In this document: in pieces, positions 21,766-34,512 of the stretch
Layout of the letters: each line of letters begins with the position of its first letter
Numbering within the stretch: position 1 is the stretch's first letter
Assembly: GCF_945859705.1 (NCBI RefSeq)
Contig: NC_079137.1
Span: 80,683,150 to 80,747,149, forward strand
Direction: 5' to 3'
DNA from: Episyrphus balteatus
Taxonomy: Eukaryota > Arthropoda > Insecta > Diptera > Syrphidae
DNA length: 64,000 bases
Made by a program: the position numbers and the translations under genes
Notes under the pieces: generated by a model
Database searches by the model: none
Told to the model about the DNA's origin: nothing
What the model saw: the letters and a program-made list of their open reading frames with translations, nothing else

Positions 21766-23821
21766 TAGTCCAAGCGGCGACCGTCGAGTTACTTAGCTCA
21801 TAAGGTTAGAGGTTAAAATTAGTGTCAAATGAAAGATAAATTGATACTGAAAATAAAAAAATAGGGTTGCCACTTCTAAAATGGGAACTTCCATGTGGCA
21901 ACCCTATTTGAAAGGAAAAATTGTCACATAACTAATACATTCATATCTTTGTTATTTGGCCAGATAAAAGTTTTTTTTTAAATGCCAAACGAAAGTCAAA
22001 ATATTAAAAAAAAATAATAAAATAATATAAAGGACGTGACCCTACAAATGTGGCAACCCCATCCAAATGAAAACAACACTGACAAAAATCTTCTTTGAAC
22101 AAAACAGTATAACTTTTTATGCACTAGAAAGCTAAACTAAACACCATATTTTAGATAATACTCCCTTCTATTTAAAAAATGTCGGGTGCCACCTCGCAAA
22201 TGCAGACAAGTACTCGGCAACCCTACTCAAATGCTAAAAAACGCAGAAACCACTTGTTTTTTGGCCAAAGTGTATAATATTTGATCGAGTTAAAGGCTGT
22301 AAAATACATCATGTTTAGCTAAGACTCTCTTCTATCTAAAAAATGTCGGGTGCCTCCCCGCACATGCAGACAAGTACTCGGGTTGCCGAGTACTTGTCTG
22401 CATTTGTGGGGTGGCACCCGACATTTTTTAGATAGAAGAGAGTCTAAGCTATACAGGATGTATTTTATAGCCTTTAACTCTATCCAATATTATACACTTT
22501 GGCCAAAAAACAAGTGATTTTTGGGTTTTTTAGCATTTGAGTAGGGTTGCCGAGTACTTGTATACATTTGCGGGGTGGCACCCGACATTTTTTAGATAGA
22601 AGAGAGTCTAAGCTAAACATGATGTATTTTACAGCCTTTAACTCGATCAAATATTATACACTTTGGCCAAAAAACAAGTGATTTTTGGGTTTTTTAGCAT
22701 TTGAGTAGGGTTGCCGAGTACTTGTCTGCATTTGCGAGGTGGCACCCGACATTTTTTAGATAGAAGGGAGTCTTAGCTAAACATGATGTATTTTATAGTC
22801 TTTAACTCGATCAAATATTATACACTTTGGCCAAAAAACAAGTGATTTTTGGGTTTTTTAGCATTTGAGTAGGGTTGCCGAGTACTTGTATACATTTGCG
22901 GGGTGGCACCCGACATTTTTTAGATAGAAGAGAGTCTAAGCTAAACATGATGTATTTTACAGCCTTTAACTCGATCAAATATTATACACTTTGGCCAAAA
23001 AACAAGTGATTTTTGGGTTTTTTAGCATTTGAGTAGGGTTGCCGAGTACTTGTATACATTTGCGGGGTGGCACCCGACATTTTTTAGATAGAAGAGAGTC
23101 TAAGCTAAACATGATGTATTTTACAGCCTTTAACTCGATCAAATATTATACACTTTGGCCAAAAAACAAGTGATTTTTGGGTTTTTTAGCATTTGAGTAG
23201 GGTTGCCGAGTACTTGTCTGCATTTGCGAGGTGGCACCCGACATTTTTTAGATAGAAGGGAGTCTTAGCTAAACATGATGTATTTTATAGTCTTTAACTC
23301 GATCAAATATTATACACTTTGGCCAAAAAACAAGTGATTTTTGGGTTTTTTAGCATTTGAGTAGGGTTGCCGAGTACTTGTATACATTTGCGGGGTGGCA
23401 CCCGACATTTTTTAGATAGAAGGGAGTATTATCTAAAATATGGCGTATAGTTTAGCTTTCTAGTGCATAAAAAGTTATACTGTTTTCTGCAAAGAAGATT
23501 TTTGTCAGTGTTGTATTCATTTGAATGGGGTTGCCACATTTGTAGGGTTACGTTCTTTATATTATTTTATTATTTTTTTTTAATATTTTGACTTTCGTTT
23601 GGCATTTAAAAAAAAACTTTTATCTGGCCAAATAACAAAGATATGAATGTATTAGTTATGTGACAATTTTTCCTTTCAAATAGGGTTGCCACATGGAAGT
23701 TCCCATTTTAGAAGTGGCAACCCTATTTTTTTATTTTCAGTATCAATTTATCTTTCATTTGACACCAATTTTAACCTCTAACCTTATGAGCTAAGTAACT
23801 CGACGGTCGCCTCTCCGACTA
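21766..23821. mobile_element. Foldback element nested in the hAT-type element
   Basis: Inverted ends TAGTCCAAGCGGCGACCGTC and TAGTCGGAGAGGCGACCGTC continue as long near-identical arms (GAGTTACTTAGCTCATAAGG, then CAACCCTATTT-type sequence) to about 22160 on the left and from 23440 on the right. TTA flanks both sides (21763-21765; 23822-23824), a possible 3-bp target duplication. The arms surround an asymmetric tandem array. The symmetry axis lies at about 22380, where CAGACAAGTACTCGG meets its complement. Confidence 0.8.
22381..23440. repeat. 164-bp tandem array with alternating unit types
   Basis: GGTTGCCGAGTACTTG recurs at 22381, 22545, 22709, 22873, 23037, 23201 and 23365, exactly 164 bp apart each time. 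Units at 22709 and 23201 carry TCTGCATTTGCGAGG with AGGGAGTCTTAGC (type A). Those at 22545, 22873, 23037 and 23365 carry TATACATTTGCGGGG (type B). The order B-A-B-B-A-B implies duplication of a multi-unit block rather than one-by-one growth. Reverse-oriented units of the same sequence occupy 22160-22380, so the array grew on one arm only. Confidence 0.95.
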
Positions 23822-24147
23822 TTACTGTTGTATAGCGCTGATTTGAAATTTATAAGGTTATTTTTGATAAATTTTGTGGTGTTTCTTGAATAAATTAATT
23901 CAATTCTTGAATAAATAATGCAATGTTTTTATATTATTCTTATTATTTTTAAACAATTTTAATTTTAAGAAATTGTGTTAAAAGGTTTGTGTTGCGGTTC
24001 GGGAAATGCACAACTGAAGTATTTCGTGTGACTGTCGTACTTAACTTATTCTATTTTTACATTTTTTTTATTGGGGCCTCTTTTTTTGTCAAAATCCTCT
24101 TCTTTGGCCTCTTTTTGAAAATCTACGAAGGTAGCCCTGGTCCAACC

Positions 24148-26986
24148 TTGATTGTGAACAAAAATTGTATTCATTTTAATTATTTTTCTTCTTTTTGTAA
24201 ATTAAGTAGAAAACGAGCAGTAGTTGGTCCGTAAACTAAATTTTAATAGTGCACAGCTGTGTTGTGTGTTCTCTCTCAACACTGGCACGAGAGTATTTTT
24301 TATTTTTTAAGTGCGATAAGGCTTCAATGGAAGGTTATTTGAACTTTATATGTAATCGAATAACAGATGTGAACGTAAAGAATTTATAGCGATGATATAA
24401 TTACAATTTTTTTTCATTTTTTTTTCATTTTTTTTTCAACTATTAAGATAAAAATTAAATTGAATAAAAACAATCTAGTATCGGGATTCTGGAACGAAGT
24501 TAAAATGATAAGGCATATGCACTTTATCTAGATTGCATTTTTTAAAATTCATTTTTAAAGATTTTATAATAAAAAAAAGACTATCCGAAAAGTCGTAAAA
24601 TGTAAAAAGAAAGTTTTAAATACAATGAAATGATAAAATAAATGTTATTTTTATTTTATTCAAAAAATACTTGTTTTTGGGACATTCTATCGTATCGGGT
24701 GGGAAACTTGTACAATAAATTTACTATTTCATGACACTCATAATACCAAGAGTAGAATTTTTTAATTAATCAAACTACACAAATAGTATGAACTACCTAT
24801 GCAAAAATCAGGACCGCTGATTTTTTCAAATCTGAAAGAAGGGTATTAGAATTTTTATGATGAACTTATGATGAAAACAAATGGATTTATTAAAAAAGTT
24901 AAGAATGGATGTTTGACTTTAAACAAAATATGTTACCTATACCTACCTTTGCCACAATATTGTAAGTTTTACCATTATTTTATTTTTTGTTATTAATATA
25001 TGGAAGAAATTGCCCGACCGATCTAAAAATAATGGAAAATACACTTCCTCTCACATCATATTTTCCTTGTTTTAACATAACTTATGCAAAAGTATATTAG
25101 TTTATTGTTTGAAAATTTTGAGAGGGATTGTTTTTAACGTTCTGTATCTTTGGTTTGAAAAGTCATATAATCAAAAGTATACCAAATTAATGGAAATTTG
25201 ATGCTCTACAACAACTTTTATGCAGATAAAAAATAATTGTGTAACTATCATAGAGACTGAGAAAAAATAGAAAAAAATAGAAAAAAAAAAACAAAAAATT
25301 AAACGACATAACTTCAAAAGTATTGCTGAAAAACAGTGAATGCACACAAAAAGATATTTCTATGACCTCAACTTTGGTTAAGTAACTTATTCCATCAATA
25401 ATAGTTTAGTAGATATAAACCATTTCGAGTTTTTCAAAATGGCGGATGTCGCCAGTCTCGAAAACCAGGACTTTTTTTCTAGTCCCTTTTTTCTTTTTAA
25501 AGAAATCCGCTGTATTTCGTTCCACATAACCCCTGTTTTTTTAATAAATTTCCTGTACTAGAAGGAAAATATGTCAACTGAATTATTTTTTCGCCACGGA
25601 TGCTTTTTGAGCCAAACTTTATTTCAACATAAGAGAACTTGATTTCTTTCTGTGCAGATATCTTTTTAATTTTTTGCTAAGATCGTTTTTAAGAATGAAA
25701 ATAAAATGTTTTAAGAAAGTGAAATTTACAATTGAAAAGCTGTTACATTGCTTAATAAGGGACATCTGTTAAAAGTTTTAAACAAAAATCTACATGCATT
25801 AAAAAAAATATTTTGTGTTATAATTTAAGGTAAAAAATGTTGTATTTTTAAGGAATAATACAAAAATTAATAAACAAATACTAATATGTTCTCAAAAATC
25901 ATTTTTGGTTTCAATTACCTATTCTATGACAGAGTATAGCTGGACCAAGGCCTTAATTAAGTTCCACTTTGTGCTAAGGTGTACATTTTAAACAAAATAA
26001 AACTATAAAATGCCTCTAATCGAATTTGTTCAATCACTTGCATGATATATTATTAAAAAATTGAAGCAATTCTATTTTAAGTAGTCATTAAGTCTGGTTT
26101 AAAATAATTTATGTAAATATATCTGAATCCAGTAACCGCTTTACACTTTGCATATAAAATTTCTCTTTTATTTTTTTTTTTTTTTTATTATTATTGCTTC
26201 CATTCAAAGAAAAAAGTGGGCTGCCCATTTATTTTGCATCCAAAACGAGTCGTATTGTTATTTTGTTTGTTGCACTATATGGCTAATATGGATACCTTAT
26301 TTGCCCTCCATATACAAAAATTATAAAAAAAATATTTAACGATACATGCATTCATAACAAAACCTTCTTATTATTATGGTCATCTTTTTTTTTTTTTTTT
26401 TGTTAATGTGGGTGGGTGTGTCTCATTCAATTTTTCCCCATCACGATTTCCATATCAACATATCAAAAACCCCATCGGATATATAAATTAAAATGCAAGT
26501 TTCTCCATTCGTGTGGATTCAATTAAAGTACAATTATTATGCATTTGTTTATAAACCTTTTTTTTATTTTTTATTATAAAGACTTAATCAAACCACTCTG
26601 ACACACACGTGTATGAAAACTGAGGAACTTCTAATATATTGACATAAACAATTAGTGTTTTGTTTAATTAGGTTTAATGGTTTAATGCTACTATGACTAA
26701 GTCAATCGAATTAATTTGAATAACAAATTTTCTTCAAAAATTCTTGCGTAAATCAATAAAACTAAATCACATTTTGTGACTTTTGAACACCAAACAGGTG
26801 ATCCACCACAAATAATTACTTAGTGTTTTTATTTAATTTTTTGAGTAGGTATATTTGGTCAAAAACAACCAAAACATAGCATCATTTGTTGATGTGTTTT
26901 TTTTTTCTATCTATTAAATGAGCTATAAAAATAACTTCATGTGGTCATTGATCGCATTGCATACATATACGAGCATGTAGCAGGTA
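24148..26986. other. Long non-coding AT-rich stretch
   Basis: No gene, paired ends or tandem structure that I can support. A short T-rich triple repeat (TTTTTTTTCA three times) lies at about 24411-24440. GGCGGATGTCGCCAGTC near 25442 is a brief GC-rich patch. The frame at 26148-26339 runs through poly-T and has no recognisable similarity. Confidence 0.4.
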
Positions 26987-26991
26987 CGCCT

Positions 26992-28692
26992 CACAGTGGT
27001 TCCCTTCTATGGAGGAAGTGGAAAAAACCTATAAAAACTGAACGGGTGGACCGATTTGATTGAAATTTGTTATATAAATTAATTCTCATCGTGATCTAAA
27101 AATTGTGCGTCGTACTTTAAAATTACTCATTTTTTCAAAAGTTGTATTGATTAATATGAGTATATTCATTATTTTTGTTTCCTTTTCTTGTTTTTTTTTG
27201 TGATATGAATTTCTCTTATACTTTTAAAACTTAATTAAAACTGAATACAAAGAAGGTTTTGAGAAAGCAAATAACTAAAAAGTTTCGGAATTATTATAGC
27301 ACCTTACTACTTACTTACTAGCCCAAAAAATTGTGATTTTTTTTTAGTGATTTTCGATAGGCTGTATCTCAGTAAGAAATGATCGTATCATGACAAAACA
27401 AAAAGCATGTGAAAGCTACATTCGTCTAGTTTTAGGATTTAAAAACTAAATATTTTATTTCTAATAGTGAAATAACTAGATCTGGAATAATTCAAATACC
27501 AAAATTTTCCAAATTTGTTTTGTTTTTACTTTTCTCTAAAAAAAGTGGGAACATTTTTTGCGAAAAAATGATTATCATTTTTAGAAAAGCTATTTATTTG
27601 GCTTTAAAATTCTTTTTGTTTCAAACTTCTACGATTTTTTTTAGACTGCAAACCAAAAACCATAGTTTTGACTTTGACTATCAATATCTCAACAACGGAT
27701 CACCTTACAGAAAATTTAAGGATACATTTGAAAACTTCATTTAATTCTCTACAAATAAATTAAGTTTACTTTGTTAAAAAAAATGTTTTCTTACATTTGA
27801 GATCATTTTAGAAAAGCTATCAAAATAGGCCTTTTTACGGTTTCTGAGAAAATGTGCCGCTATTTTATAACTATGGTTGATTATGAGCAAAATTAAATTC
27901 GTTTGAGTTTATTTCAACATTTTATTAAAACATACCGTTTAAATTTTAGATAAACCAAAGAAAATTAAAAGTTTTCAAAAAAAAGTTAAATTTATACCGT
28001 TTTCTGATATTTTCCCTTTTTTTGAAAATTTTTGATTTTTCTTTATTTTTTGGTTTATTAGTGATTTCTACATAGACCTCTTATAATATAAACCACTTTA
28101 TTTTACAAAAAATGCCGTTAAATTAGAAACGGTAATACCAGAAGCCAATTTCAAGTGCTGTTTGAGTGAAACGCATTGCTACACTCAAGAAGCTCTTACA
28201 GGAGAATGGGTCAATATGGGTCATTTGTTTTAACACCATAAATAGTATATATCACAAGCTATAAATTAATACAAAAATGAACGTGGAGCATCGTGGAGCT
28301 TTTTTTTTATAGGCCGACAAAAAGTAAAAACTATTCGCTCTAGAGGTTTCTTCATATAATATTCTGGTTTTTCTGATTCAAAAGCAAATTCAACAAACGG
28401 TAAATGTAGACTTAAGGACAAATATACCATTAATAACACTACATACTCTTTTTTTTTTAAAAAAGCTCTATTCTTAAAAAAAAATTCGTCAAAAGTTGCA
28501 GAAAAAAAAACGAAATTTCCAAAATTTTAAAGAATCTAGTTTGAGCTAAGTATACTCTGGACCCAGGCTATGCAAAAAATTAAAATTGATTGCATTTTGT
28601 ATTTAAATATATTTTTAATCAAAAAACCAAATCAAAAAAATTGAAAAAATTGTTTCACTTTTTTGGGTTTTTTCCATCTGGGAACCACTGTG
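26992..28692. mobile_element. Transib-like non-autonomous element with heptamer/nonamer ends of unequal spacing
   Basis: Both termini start CACAGTGGTTCCC (left 26992-27004; right is the reverse complement ending at 28692) and the insertion is flanked by exact CGCCT copies (26987-26991; 28693-28697). A 5-bp GC-rich target duplication and a CAC-type heptamer are the marks of Transib elements, the transposon relatives of RAG1. Left end: CACAGTG, 23 bp, AAAAAACCT. Right end: CACAGTG, 12 bp, AAAAAACCC. The interior (1.7 kb) is AT-rich with no transposase; a 74-residue frame at 27520-27744 shows no RAG-like or transposase motif. Assignment rests on ends and duplication length only. Confidence 0.75.
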
Positions 28693-28697
28693 CGCCT

Positions 28698-30855
28698 GTC
28701 TGTAAAAAAAAACTCAAAAACAAGATCATTTTTATTCTATTTCTACCTTAACCGAAAGTGAATTTAATTCACTAACAAGAAAAAAAATTATTACAAATTA
28801 TTTATTAATCTCGAAAATATTTATTAATTCATCGAACGTCTTAAAGTGCATTTTGAAGATTGCCAGTGGAGCTGTGCTGTTTTTCCGATTTGCATTGGTT
28901 AAGGTGCGAAGAAATCGTTATTTCAAAGGGGTGGATTCTAGTTGAGTTGAGGGGGCTGTCAACTTTAATAATTTAAAACTTAATCTTTTAACCAAACCGC
29001 CAAATATTTTGAAGAATTTTGGTTCAAGATGAAATAATAAAAAATTTATAAGTTGAAGGTCAAGTGTTAGAAAGCCCCCCCCCCCCCCCCTGCATGGAAG
29101 TAATTCACTTAATTAGAGCAGCGATAAAAAAAATCCCGACTTCAATTCTTCTTAGTAAAACTACGCAAAAATAAAACAATAAAAAAGCTTTAATCTTACA
29201 CTCGAATTCTTTGGTTAAAAAGGGGGGGGGGGAAGGAGAGTTTGATAGCTGGAGTAGAATGTTTGCACAAAGCATAATGTCGTATATATTTATTTTTTTC
29301 TTTTATGTAAACTCTAGTTGACAAGTATAGAAAAAAAAACTACTATGAAAATAAGATAGGGGCATTTGACCCCCCACAAAAATGATGTCGGTTTTTTTTT
29401 AATAACAAAGGATATTTCTCCTGTTTTTTTTAAATTTTAACTTCTATGGTTAAACAAGCAGAGACTCATTGCAAAAAAAAGGAAGTGGGGGGGGGGGAAG
29501 ACCACTAAACAGCAGGCTATTATGTACCTGACTGTTCTCTAAAATCAATAATTTGTTTTTGTCTTGCATAGGTTATCTAACCAAAACATACTGTATAAAA
29601 AGTCACATGTATTCAATTAGGGGGGAAAGGTCTGTCGAGATCCCCCTACACTCCCTTAAAAACCAAAAATCCTGGTCAGATAAAGTCGTAAGGTTCTTCT
29701 TAATGATGACTATTAATCTTCTTTAAGAACTAAAATGACCCCCTAAACAAAAATATATAGGTACGGTCCTCCTTTTCATGACTATAAAACTTAATTTGTT
29801 TACATCCGCTATAACCTTTCATCAAAAATGTAAAAATACTATATCGATAAATTATTATTAACAAAAATTTTAACAAATACAAAAAAAGTTCTCACTCAAA
29901 GAAAAACACAAATTTTCAAAAACAAAAAAAAAAATATATTTTATGGACGTTCGATATCGTGGGCGCAGGGTGGGAACTTATTTATGGAATCAAATTTGAA
30001 TTTGTTTGCCAAAAATTTTATAAAATTGCCTTGTGTAAGCAATTTAAATCGCATGGCACTCGCAAATATTTGTTTGATTTTCTTTTTTTAGAGAAATCAA
30101 TTTTGTATGATTTGTGAAGGCGTCAGTAACAATTCTCTCTGAAGTCTAGACCAAGATGAAGAAGATGTGAAGATATCATCTACCTGAAGTGCTATGATCA
30201 CATCACGATGTTGTCTATAGACCACATCGTGATAACAATAAGGTACGTATACCGACTTGTACTTACATAAATTTGAGTATTTTTTTTTAAGGGCGTGGAA
30301 AGGTTGAGAGGTAATATCATAACAGGTACCTCTTGGTTACTATAAAAGGTATAAGGTATAAATGTTTGATCAGAAACCCAAAGAGGACCTACCACAAGGT
30401 TAATATATTTTTTTTTTTGTTAATTTTTTTTTTTGGTCGTAAAATTTTAAATTACAGTGTTTATGCATGAGGCGTTCGTAAGAGTGCTTTGTTTTTGTAT
30501 TATTTTTATTTTCTGCTGTGATGATGATGTGTCGTCGTGATCGTTTTTGTGTTGAAACCGAGGGAAGATGTTGCATCAGTTGTTTTGTTTTGTTTATTTT
30601 TAATTAATAATTAGAGGACACATGCTATGAATAATTTTACGTGATTAATTTTTGATAACAAGTTCAAAACCTGTTTTGTAAAGTGTAGGAAAATAGTTAT
30701 TTTTATGTAATTTATAGAAGACGATAAAATGTAAAGAATCAATTTCTAAAGTAACTTATTGTTAGATTTGCATCACTTTCTGATAAGTGATGAAACAAAA
30801 TGGTTTAATGAGGGAGTAGTAGGTAATAAGAAAACATTGACAACGACATATATTA
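28698..30855. other. Non-coding stretch with C/G homopolymers
   Basis: Holds a run of 16 C (29075-29090) and two runs of 11 G (29222-29232; 29487-29497), all in otherwise AT-rich DNA. A short perfect inverted repeat, ATCACGATGT ... ACATCGTGAT, lies at about 30203-30234. The segment 30450-30620 is repeat-poor. No gene recognised. Confidence 0.45.
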
Positions 30856-31310
30856 CACTGGTCAACAAAATTGAACTTTTTGTTTGCCACAAGAACCTAG
30901 ATACATATACTTTTCTATAGGTTTTTGATGTGCTGAACTCGAATTTGAAGTCAGAAAAATTTGAGTGGCCTCTGTTTTTGAAATATTACCGTTAAAATAT
31001 GCTAAAAAAAAAACGTAATTTTGGCTGTTTTCGAGGTTCTGTCTTTATGTGTATTCATTATACACAAATTTTTAACGGTGATTATAAGACTTTCAAAAAC
31101 TGTTTTAAATTTCAAGATATCGCTTTTATTGCTCGAGATATATTAAGTTTCAGTTAATAAGCCAAAGAGAAACTAAACTTAATGTAACTGGTCACAGAAT
31201 TTTTGCCACAAGAACCAAAATATACTTTTCTGAAAGTTTTTGGGTTGTTGAACTCGAATCCACAATCAGAAAAATTCTATTAGCCTCCGTTCTTCATATA
31301 TAACCGTTAT
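30856..31310. mobile_element. CACTGG-family fragments
   Basis: ACACTGGTCAACAAAATTGAAC begins at about 30857, followed by the family's CAAGAACC...ATACTTTTCT, GTGCTGAACTCGAAT and ATATTACCGTT segments. A second partial start lies at 31195-31310 (TTTTGCCACAAGAACCAAAA, then GTTGAACTCGAATCC). No matching right terminus is found nearby, so these are truncated or rearranged copies. Confidence 0.6.
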
Positions 31311-31355
31311 AAAAAAAAATATAATATATGTTTACAGGAATAAAAGCATTATTAA

Positions 31356-31905
31356 CCCTTTCGGTACCAGCGTTACTCTCATGTAACATATCTTTAAAAA
31401 TTCGTAAAAAATATTCCATCAAACAATTTTTTTGGTTTCGATGGATTAATTGAAAGATAATAATGTTAGTTACTGGATTAGTACAAAAAGTTAGTCATAT
31501 ATCATATTTTTAATTTTTTTTTATCGAAAAAGGTACTGAAATCCATATTTTTTTTTTGCAAAAATTTGTTTTTTTTTTTTATATATGTATGGTCATAATT
31601 TTGAAAAAAAGATATAAAAAATGTTAATCCAGAAAGCGTTTTGTGTTTTGGCTTAGAAGAAGTAGCATACATTATTTTTCTAAAAAAGTTATTTTCTCAG
31701 TTGTCCGACTTTTTTTGGTTGTCATAGGCAGTGTATGTTTCTTACATGTATCTAACATGTGAATAACGCATTAGTTTTGCTATTTATTATTTTGGAACAT
31801 AACTTTTTGCTAGTCATATTTCTTAGTTGTGATGTTTTTGACACGATAATACCTACTGAAAAAAAAATTTTTAATATTGATTTTCATAGCTTTCGTTCTA
31901 AAGGG
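31356..31905. mobile_element. Possible TTAA-flanked piggyBac-type MITE
   Basis: TTAA (31352-31355) is followed by CCCTTTCGGTACCAGCG. At the other side GTTCTAAAGGG is followed, after one T, by TTAA (31907-31910); reverse-complemented it reads CCCTTTAGAAC. Weak terminal similarity plus TTAA flanks suggests a piggyBac-type miniature element. The ends share only about eight bases, so this is tentative. Confidence 0.4.
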
Positions 31906-34165
31906 TTTAAAAAAATGAGGAAAATCCTAAAAAAATTAATTAGAATTTGTTTTCAACTGGCTGCCATTTTGTATTTGTATTGTAATTATAGAAACATTCG
32001 CCAAAACCAAAAATCTATCGAAAAATATATTTTTGTGCATAACTCCGATAAAAAGATTGGTGAGATAGTGCAAATTCGGTTTTAAACTTTTTACCGATTC
32101 ATGAAATAAAAACACAAAGTGCCTCTGAATCGTTTATTTCAGAAACAGCACTTTTTCCAAAAATTTTTTTTTTGGAAATTTCTCATTTATGTATAGTTAT
32201 TCATCTTCTGAAAAAAAATTAAGTATGTCAGACCCCCCAAAATACGAAAACTGAAAGAAAAGGGTTCAAAATATATGAAAAATTTTCACCCGGTGACAAC
32301 ATTTTTGACTGTTAAATACATGACTTTTTACCAGTTTTAAATTATTTTGGCAGCAATCTTGACACGCACCCCCTTTTGTTATATATCTATAAAAAGGTAA
32401 AGAATTACTCTATCTATATCTATTAAATTCATTAAAATTGTACTCAAGATTCAAAAGTTATAGCCAGATTTCTGGTGGTGGCAGCATTTTTAACTCTTTA
32501 ATAATATGACATTTTACCAGTTTTAAATTTTTTTGGCAAACATCAAGCCTTTAAGTTATACATCTATAAAAAGGTAAAGATTTACTCTGTCTACTGCTAT
32601 TTAATTTATTAAAATCGAAAGTAGGGTTCAAAAACTATAGCTAAATAAAAACAAAAGTTTTACCATAAAAATTTCGTTTATTTCAGAAACGACATAAGTC
32701 CACCGACTTTAAAGGCTTAAAAACCCGCAAAGACCTAAAAAAAAGTTTATATTTTAATGGTTTCTAAATGCATCTTATTCTAGATTATAACTCGGCATAC
32801 TCTTAATTTGAAGTGTTGTGGAATTTTAAGTAAAAAACAGTTTTTTGTTGCTCCTGAAAAGTTTATGCTCATGGACTTATGTCGTTTCTGAAATAAACTA
32901 TTCCTCTAGGCGTTAGGGTCAGTAACTATGACAAAAAAAAATTAAATAGCTTTCTCGGGACCTCTTTTGCGAAGCTTGTTAAACATTGTAAAACTGCATG
33001 TTTTATTTTTATTAAAATTATCAATAATTTTTTAGTTTCCAATCCATTTTTACTATTTATAGGCATATACTTGAACTAAAACATGTTATTTCAAATTCTC
33101 CATTCAGTTTATTTCTATAACATAAAATGTTTGTATTTTTATTTTGAGTAGAAAACAAGATGTCTGTAATGATACAAATTCAATATCATAGTAAAAAAAA
33201 ACAAAATGTTTACAAAATATATTTTTAGTAAATTCTAGATAAAATCTAACAAATGTAAAAATAAAAACTCATTTTTGTGAATGCACCTAAAGCATTTAGA
33301 CCACATGTGTTATTAATTTCAATCATATTTCACTTTAAACTCAAAAAAATATAAACAAAAAAACCTAAAAACCTAATGATGACCACAATTTTCCAGAAAT
33401 AACTAAAAAAAACAAAAAATACACTCATTTAGCCACTTCATTTTGAGATGTTTCAATTAAATCTGACACATACTTGTGCGCTATTCAAATTTCAAATGCA
33501 ATCAGTATGCACCTTGTCTCCCTGCTTCTACTAAAAGCCATCATATAACCAAAACCATATAACCCAAACAAAACAGAGTCGTTAATTTCAAGAGCCTAAC
33601 AATGAGATTCAATTCAATCAACATATACTCGTCTATACCTACTCGCCCACACACGCCTGCTTGCTATCACCCCGCCACAGAGAAATCCACTTTAGAAAAT
33701 GACCATCACCTTATGCAGCTTCGCCCCCCCCCCTCCCCTCACACCCCCAAAAAACAACGTCATCTCATAACCATATACTCAAAGCCGCCATCACTGCCGC
33801 CCGCGCGCCGCACACAACAAATAATATGCCGCAACACAAAACTAACGATTGTCAGCTCATCTGACAAGTGCATCTGGCTCTTCAAAAAAAAAAAAAAATA
33901 ATAAAAAAACAACAACAAAATAAAAAAAAATTTAAAAAAAAATGTTTAGCATTTAAAATTCATTTGTTTAATAAATAATACTGAAGTGCAATTGCACACA
34001 ACATCGCATGCACCCTCTACGTGCATCCTGCGACGACGATGATAATTTTTAATAAACTTGCTAACGAGCCTCAAAAAAATATATTTAAAAAAAAAAGTTA
34101 AAATTAAAAAAAAAAAAAAAAACAAAAAATTAAATAAAAACCACACGACTCTCGAAATATTAAAA
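31906..34165. other. Non-coding stretch with a tandem duplication and a small hairpin
   Basis: A diverged tandem duplication of about 185 bp covers 32275-32645: both units contain TTTTTA/ACCAGTTTTAAAT and ATCTATAAAAAGGTAAAGA. The segment 33480-33860 is richer in C and CA/CG words and repeat-poor. The frame at 33602-33901 there has no recognisable domain. Confidence 0.5.
32676..32898. repeat. Inverted repeat, perfect 27-bp arms (small MITE?)
   Basis: GTTTATTTCAGAAACGACAT(AAGTCCA) at 32676-32702 is exactly complementary to 32872-32898. A similar TTTATTTCAGAAACAGCACTTTT occurs alone at about 32128, suggesting a family end. No clear target duplication. Confidence 0.7.
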
Positions 34166-34512
34166 AAAAGAGTGTGTGTACACATGTACACGCGACTGAA
34201 GTTATACTTCTCATTCAGTATATGTAAATGAATTTCATTTGATATTTTTAATTTCTATTATTAAATTAATTAATCCACACATCGTTTTTTTACATTTTTA
34301 TCAAGTGAACAATAAATTAATTCTTTCATCCTCCTTGCGTCCATGTAGTTTTCAATTTATTCTGTGAAATTTACACATGTTGTGCGGTTCAGAACGTACG
34401 GTATACGCTTAACGAAACTAAATGAATTGAGCATAAAATGTGCGATATGGTTATTTTATGAGAATTGTATGTGCTTCAGCACTAGTAGTAGCAATATGGA
34501 ACTTGCAGAGTT

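Larger units (their letters stand above)
21523..24139. mobile_element. Non-autonomous hAT-type element, 2.6 kb, containing a nested foldback
   Basis: Left end CAGGGCTACCTTTG and right end, reverse-complemented, CAGGGCTACCTTCG (13 of 14 identical). The flanking octamers GTCCACCC (21515-21522) and GTCCAACC (24140-24147) match at 7 of 8 positions, the target-duplication length of hAT elements. The interior outside the nested foldback is short (about 240 bp left, 320 bp right) and contains CCTCTTTTT-type tracts at both ends. There is no transposase; a frame at 23989-24234 is compositional. Confidence 0.8.

Noticed and set aside
22160..23440. CRISPR-like appearance of regular repeats
   Set aside because: The 164-bp units are fully repetitive with no unique spacers, and the DNA is eukaryotic; it is an ordinary tandem array.
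23989..24234. 81-residue frame near the right end of the hAT-type element
   Set aside because: Phe-rich translation of T-rich terminal sequence; no transposase motif.
33602..33901. 99-residue Pro/His-rich frame
   Set aside because: Compositional, runs into a poly-A tract encoding lysines, no recognisable domain.
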